This document shows, piece after piece, positions 59,615 through 64,000 of a stretch of 64,000 nucleotides of DNA. The position numbers and the translations under genes were made by a program. The stretch lies in the NCBI GenBank assembly GCA_031002005.1, contig JARYHS010009186.1, positions 182,678,437 through 182,742,436 of the forward strand. The letters are read 5' to 3'. The notes under the pieces are model-generated. The model was not told the DNA's origin. It searched no databases and worked only from the letters and a program-made list of their open reading frames with translations. The stretch comes from Vandiemenella viatica. Taxonomy: Eukaryota > Arthropoda > Insecta > Orthoptera > Morabidae. Numbering within the stretch: the first letter of the stretch is position 1; each line of letters begins with the position of its first letter.

Positions 59615-61244
59615 ACTGCAAATATTAGGTATAAGTAGTTGACTGGTGATATGAGCAAACGAATAAATTCCCTGTGTGGCTCGACGCAGCAGAGGAGGGC
59701 GTAATGAGCTCTCTGTATTAGATGTTACGACGCCAACGCTTTCAACTTAGCTAGCTGTCCCAGAACAACTTTAGGAGGACCCCCTAATTTCCCGTGACAG
59801 TACATGTTAATAGAGAAGGCGAGAAACTGGGGAACTGCGCCTCACAATGCAGGTAGCACGGGAATTGGGTCACTGGATGAAACATTAAGTGGTTTATGTA
59901 CTGGGTCTCAGACCATTCTGCGGCGTCCTGTAATTACCAAAGCACATAGATAAGACTGTGTTTCAGGACTTCTCTTTCTTAAACAGCAAAATTTTCAAAG
60001 TATCAGCTATGATGCTGGAGAAACAAGAGAGTATATTTGTACTTATCAGTCTATTGTTTAGTACCAAATTCATGGTGTCAAATGTAATGCGTGAAAAATT
60101 ACAAGAAACCGTAACAATGGCTTAGTTGTAATTGCACTTCCTGGAAACTTAACTGAATTATTCTTTATCGCTTCACTCATCTGTAGTCAGAAGTTAGTTG
60201 CGATGCTTTGTATTCCTCGATAACTGTATATGAACTAGAAATACAGTTGTCAACGTCGTATTTCATGTCTTGTAATCAGTTTGTAACCACATAAGTATAT
60301 GATTCTAAACTCTGACAATACAATTATATAAAGTTTGTAAACAAAATATATACTTCTGAAGCGTTTGTCATGCATTTATTAAAGGCACGTCCGTAACCAC
60401 ATGCCAAGAGAGACTTCCAAAACTTGTTGTTTAATATCACACAAGTAAACTAAATAATATGTGGAAAGTTCTTCGAGTAGTCCGTTAAACGTATATAGTA
60501 TCAATTCACGAAATCGTTTGTATATTGTAAACATTTGGTATATTCTTGGAAGACACAAACATAAAAAAGTAAACATAAAGTAAACCCTTCCGTATTACTG
60601 CCAGGTTGAAAGTAATTAATGTGGATGTGTTTTAAACATTTCGGTTAAATATAAGGTTTTAGATTTGGCCCCATAGATTAGAGGTACAATAAATCATTCC
60701 ATTTGCACAGAAGAGACATTATAGATTTATAATGGTATTTCTGGTATGAGCGTTCGGCATATTCGAGTGACAAATCTCTTCCCTCAGATATGTTTAATCG
60801 TTTTAGAGATTTAGCATTGAATTGTTTCAATCGAAATTATGTTACCGTTTGTCGTATTTCTGATTTTTAACAAAACTATATTGGAAACCCACCTCTTTCA
60901 GGATTAATAAATGTTACTAATTTCTCTTTAGACTTTAACATTGTCTTCTCAGTTATTTTGGTATGAATTTTTTTTCATAAAAAGTGTTACATTTATATTA
61001 CACAAATTTAAGTACAATCCATTAGAAATATAACTACCATAAGTCAAAGATACTGGACTCTCATTCTTAACCTTGATGTGTATGCTCAAGTATGTAAATT
61101 AGATTTTATAGTTTATCATCGGGCAAGTGTTTCCAAAAAGACTTCGTACTTTCCTTTGTAAATAACAGGTAACAGAAGTTTCCGAATGTACAGTACGTAC
61201 ATGTTGCTTCATCCTGCATCCACTAAAAGCAGATGTTAACATCG

Positions 61245-61248
<4 letters not shown>
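59615..61248. other. Non-coding stretch
   Basis: 59640-59960 is relatively GC-balanced, looks unique and contains no ORF of note. The remainder is AT-rich with no recognised gene. Confidence 0.4.
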
Positions 61249-61281
<33 letters not shown>

Positions 61282-61298
61282 AAAATAAAAAAAAAAAA
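61249..61298. repeat. A-rich tract
   Basis: About 50 bases of A with three T interruptions. No retroposed body or target duplication could be recognised beside it. Confidence 0.9.
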
Positions 61299-61511
61299 TT
61301 GGAGCTTTCCCTGTTATTGATGCATTGAAGTGAAGGAATGAATTAAATTCTTCCGATTGATCGCAGTGAAAAGAATTTCATATAAGATAATGTCCTTAGT
61401 ATATGTTACCCACTTGTTTGCGAAACGAAAACTTGTTGTTGATTCGTTGCGGTATTTTAAATTAGTTTGAACGCATTGTAAAATCTGTAAAATTTAAGTA
61501 TTATGTTTTAA

Positions 61512-61606
61512 TTATGAATAAATTCAGGTGTGTCTCCATCTCACGAAGATTGTGCAGTGAGCCAGAGATGGGAAACAAGCCAAGGATTATACAGTTATCT
61601 AAGCTG
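61512..61606 (+). repeat. 94-bp direct repeat, copy 1
   Basis: Shares TGTGTCTCCATCTCACGAAG, ATTGTGCAGTGAGCCAGAGA and ATTATACAGTTATCTAAGCT with copy 2 at 62251-62344, with only a handful of differences. Flanking sequences do not match, so it is not a simple tandem duplication of the whole interval. Confidence 0.85.
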
Positions 61607-61849
61607 GTCCTACAGATATAACATGTCATAAGCCTTATCATATTGCCATATCATTCATATCATTTATGGGATTCTATAAAGTCATTTTTTTAGGGTAAAC
61701 GCATAAGTAAACAGGCACACATAAAGAAAACAGGAACACTAAATATTTACTGTGTAATATATTCGTATTTTGATGCTGCTGCCTGTGGACGACAGTGTCT
61801 GACTTGTTTTGCATATTACCCGTTGGCTGTATTTGAGATCAGGCTGCTA

Positions 61850-62060
61850 CATCCCTGGAGAGCAGAGCTGTAAAATAAATTACGGCGTGCAGGTGAGGGG
61901 CGTATCTGTAATTCCCGCTATCCATTACCCGCTGTGTCGATACGGCTGACGTGTTGAAATCCGCCCCTAAGGCGTCTCTCTAAGCAGGAACCACCTCCAC
62001 TCCGCGTATCAGGTGGTACGGGAAATTCGATCAGTACCTCTTTATACGTTATCATTGATC
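61850..62060. other. GC-richer segment between the direct repeats
   Basis: Contains GTGCAGGTGAGGGGCGTATC, CTGTAATTCCCGCTATCC and ATTACCCGCTGTGTCG. No ORF or recognised family. It may be conserved regulatory DNA or part of an element bounded by the direct repeats. Confidence 0.35.
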
Positions 62061-62250
62061 CCCATTCAGCAAATAATGGAGGAAGGGCCCGGGTATCCCA
62101 CTGCTAATATCTGAGCCATCAAGCGCTTTAACCTGGAACCAAAGAGGTTGCAAGCTACTGTCATGTGCAAATCTTACATACTGTACTTCATATACAGTAT
62201 TAGGGTTATGAATTTATAGTTAAAGATGTAAAAACGGATCCTGCGAAGCT

Positions 62251-62344
62251 ATTAATAAATTCAGTGTGTGTCTCCATCTCACGAAGATTGTGTAGTGAGC
62301 CAGAGAAGGGGAAAAAACCAAGTATTATACAGTTATCTAAGCTG
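62251..62344 (+). repeat. 94-bp direct repeat, copy 2
   Basis: Partner of 61512-61606, in the same orientation and 739 bases downstream. Confidence 0.85.
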
Positions 62345-64000
62345 AACTATGTAAAACCGAGAGGGATTAAAATAAACAGCCAGAAAGCAAACCTGATAGC
62401 GAAAGCATATAGAACTTAAAAGAAAACTAAGGAGGAAGTTCCTTGATTATGAAAATATCAATATCCAAGCAGCATAGAGTACTTTTTCACTACTCTAAAT
62501 ACATTTTTACAACCAATTTCAATAGTACTGAATTGCACGTAATGTATAACAACATCTCAGCTGTGGAATCTAAAGTTGATTTAATACAGAAATTTCTGTT
62601 AATGTTTAAATTTAAGTTTTGTGTCAAACTTTCACCACGATAAACCTGCAACTTTCATACAAGTTAACTTAACATTTGGGGGTAACGTTGCGTTTGTCTT
62701 ACGAAATAACAATTTAACAAACGATTCCTACTACTTGATTTGAGACTAAAGGCCGGTAATTGTAATTCTCTGCTAGCTTAATAACTAACGTGATATAACT
62801 TTTTCTGTTTTACCTCTGGTACTAATTATTACTTAAAAGTTACTATTTTTTTTTTAGAAACTCTACAAGAAAAGCAGGAGTTAAACGTTCAGGACAATAC
62901 AAACGTTCAGTATAGTTTGAGATGTTGTTAGGTTAAAAGTAAGCTATTAAAATTCAACGGAAAAGATTTAATATAAATCTAGTCCTTAGTTCAACCGTCT
63001 ACCAATTAATTATTTAATTCTTTTATAGGTTAGATTTATTTTTCTCTTAACGTGGGTAAACAGTTTTCTTTTAAATATTTCGTTGAAAGTATTAGCTACT
63101 TTTACCTAATAGGCACTTGTATTTAAATCACGTCAGTAATTTCTATACAATCTGATACAAATTTCCCTTTTCATTCTTATAAAACTCAACTATGACTGTA
63201 AAACGAAGCTAATATTCTATAATAGCAACAAGTAATGGTTTTCAATTTTTTCAACAAATTCAGCTAATTCATTGTCCTTCATGTTGCTTCCTATTCTTTA
63301 AAGTTCAACAGATAAAAGTAATTAATTTCGTTGGATCTTAATCACCAGTGAAAGTATTCTAGTTGCATTGCGTTGTACGTCGTACCCTTTCAATCTGACC
63401 CGCTAATACTACCAGCTAAAGAGAAGCCATAATTTTATGTCGAATGAACAACACTCTATGTACTCTAGTGTACAGAGGCTGAAATTAAAAGTACTTATTT
63501 CTTAACAGATTCGAGATTTGAACCGAATTCCTTGGTCTTTTCATTGTAAACCTCACCACTCAATAAATAATTTAAAAACTTACACCATATGTTTCAACAA
63601 TTAATAAACTAACTCGTTTAGATACCCAGCATCATTAGATGTTCCTAACAAAAACAGTGATGTAAAACCAACTTCTAACCAGTTTGAGCGCCAAATTTTA
63701 GAAACGAAGCCAATAAAATTAAAAAAAAAATACTATAATTATTAGTTGGGGTAACGCTTTCACGAATATTTTTTATTAGCAATCATGAAACGCCAATAGT
63801 TCGCAAACTTCATATTTCCTGATTGCTTCAAAATTTTATTTATCACTCCTTATGTTGGGTTAAGATAATTTCTTTTGTATCCCGTCATCTTCTTCTACAA
63901 TACTTCTCTTCAACTGCACACTTTTAAAAATTAACCAATGCATTATGTACCAACGTGTGACCCTCCATCGTATCTCACCTTGCTGTAAAACAATTGCATA
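62345..64000. other. Non-coding stretch
   Basis: One 66-codon ORF (62443-62643) with no recognisable domain. AT-rich to the end of the window. Nothing else is supported. Confidence 0.4.

Noticed and set aside
1..64000. CRISPR arrays, bacterial operons, integrons or prophage
   Set aside because: No spaced direct-repeat array, no ribosome-binding-site-led gene strings and no long ORFs. The content is eukaryotic.
1..64000. Endogenous viral or LTR-retrotransposon genes
   Set aside because: No capsid, protease, RNase H, integrase or envelope motif was seen. The reverse transcriptase remnants are of LINE type.

Overview
This window looks like non-coding DNA from a large, repeat-rich arthropod genome, most likely an insect. 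It is AT-rich, has no compact operons, and its open reading frames are almost all short. The recognisable sequence is nearly all transposon-derived: tRNA-derived SINEs, several LINE lineages, and DNA transposons of Tc1/mariner, PIF/Harbinger-like and hAT-like type. The dominant SINE ends in a module I associate with large-genome polyneopteran insects (cockroach, termite, stick insect and orthopteran relatives). That placement is an inference from memory and was not tested. No complete host gene was found.

Layout. 1-12 kb: many SINE-A copies, two decayed Tc1-like transposase fragments (about 4.4 and 9.6 kb), a small TIR element with G-runs (3043-3456) and a LINE 3' tail. 12.2-13.6 kb: a PIF/Harbinger-like element with a broken MADF-domain gene and a nested LINE 3' end. 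16-18 kb: a LINE fragment, a 1000-base assembly gap, then the start of a PHD-finger protein on the minus strand that resembles ORF1 of CR1-type LINEs. 19.5-20.2 kb: a second TIR/G-run element. 21-24 kb: pieces of a widespread arthropod repeat with a SINE-B copy between them. 26-29 kb: a CR1-like LINE 3' end, a hAT-like fragment, a TA microsatellite, a degenerate direct repeat and SINE-B. 36.4-38 kb: a hAT-like element, a perfect 42-bp inverted repeat and a third TIR/G-run element in a row. 38.1 kb: a speculative promoter plus first exon. 45.2-46.5 kb: a decayed LINE reverse transcriptase. 46.6-51.9 kb: further SINEs, one with a clear 13-bp target duplication. 53.3-53.6 kb: a foldback element. 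57.8-58.4 kb: another CR1-like 3' end. 59.0-59.6 kb: a mariner-type deletion derivative with long inverted repeats. 61.5-62.3 kb: a 94-bp direct repeat pair.

These parts do not form one pathway. The pattern is successive transposon waves nested into each other. LINEs would supply reverse transcriptase for the SINEs, and non-autonomous DNA elements would depend on transposases encoded elsewhere. The most unusual structures are three TAA/TTA-flanked elements that share a CATAAA-NN-ACGT-type end and have G-runs on the same strand at both ends; the perfect 42-bp inverted repeat; and the 12-bp-duplication foldback. Family assignments rest on motif recognition by eye, without database searches.
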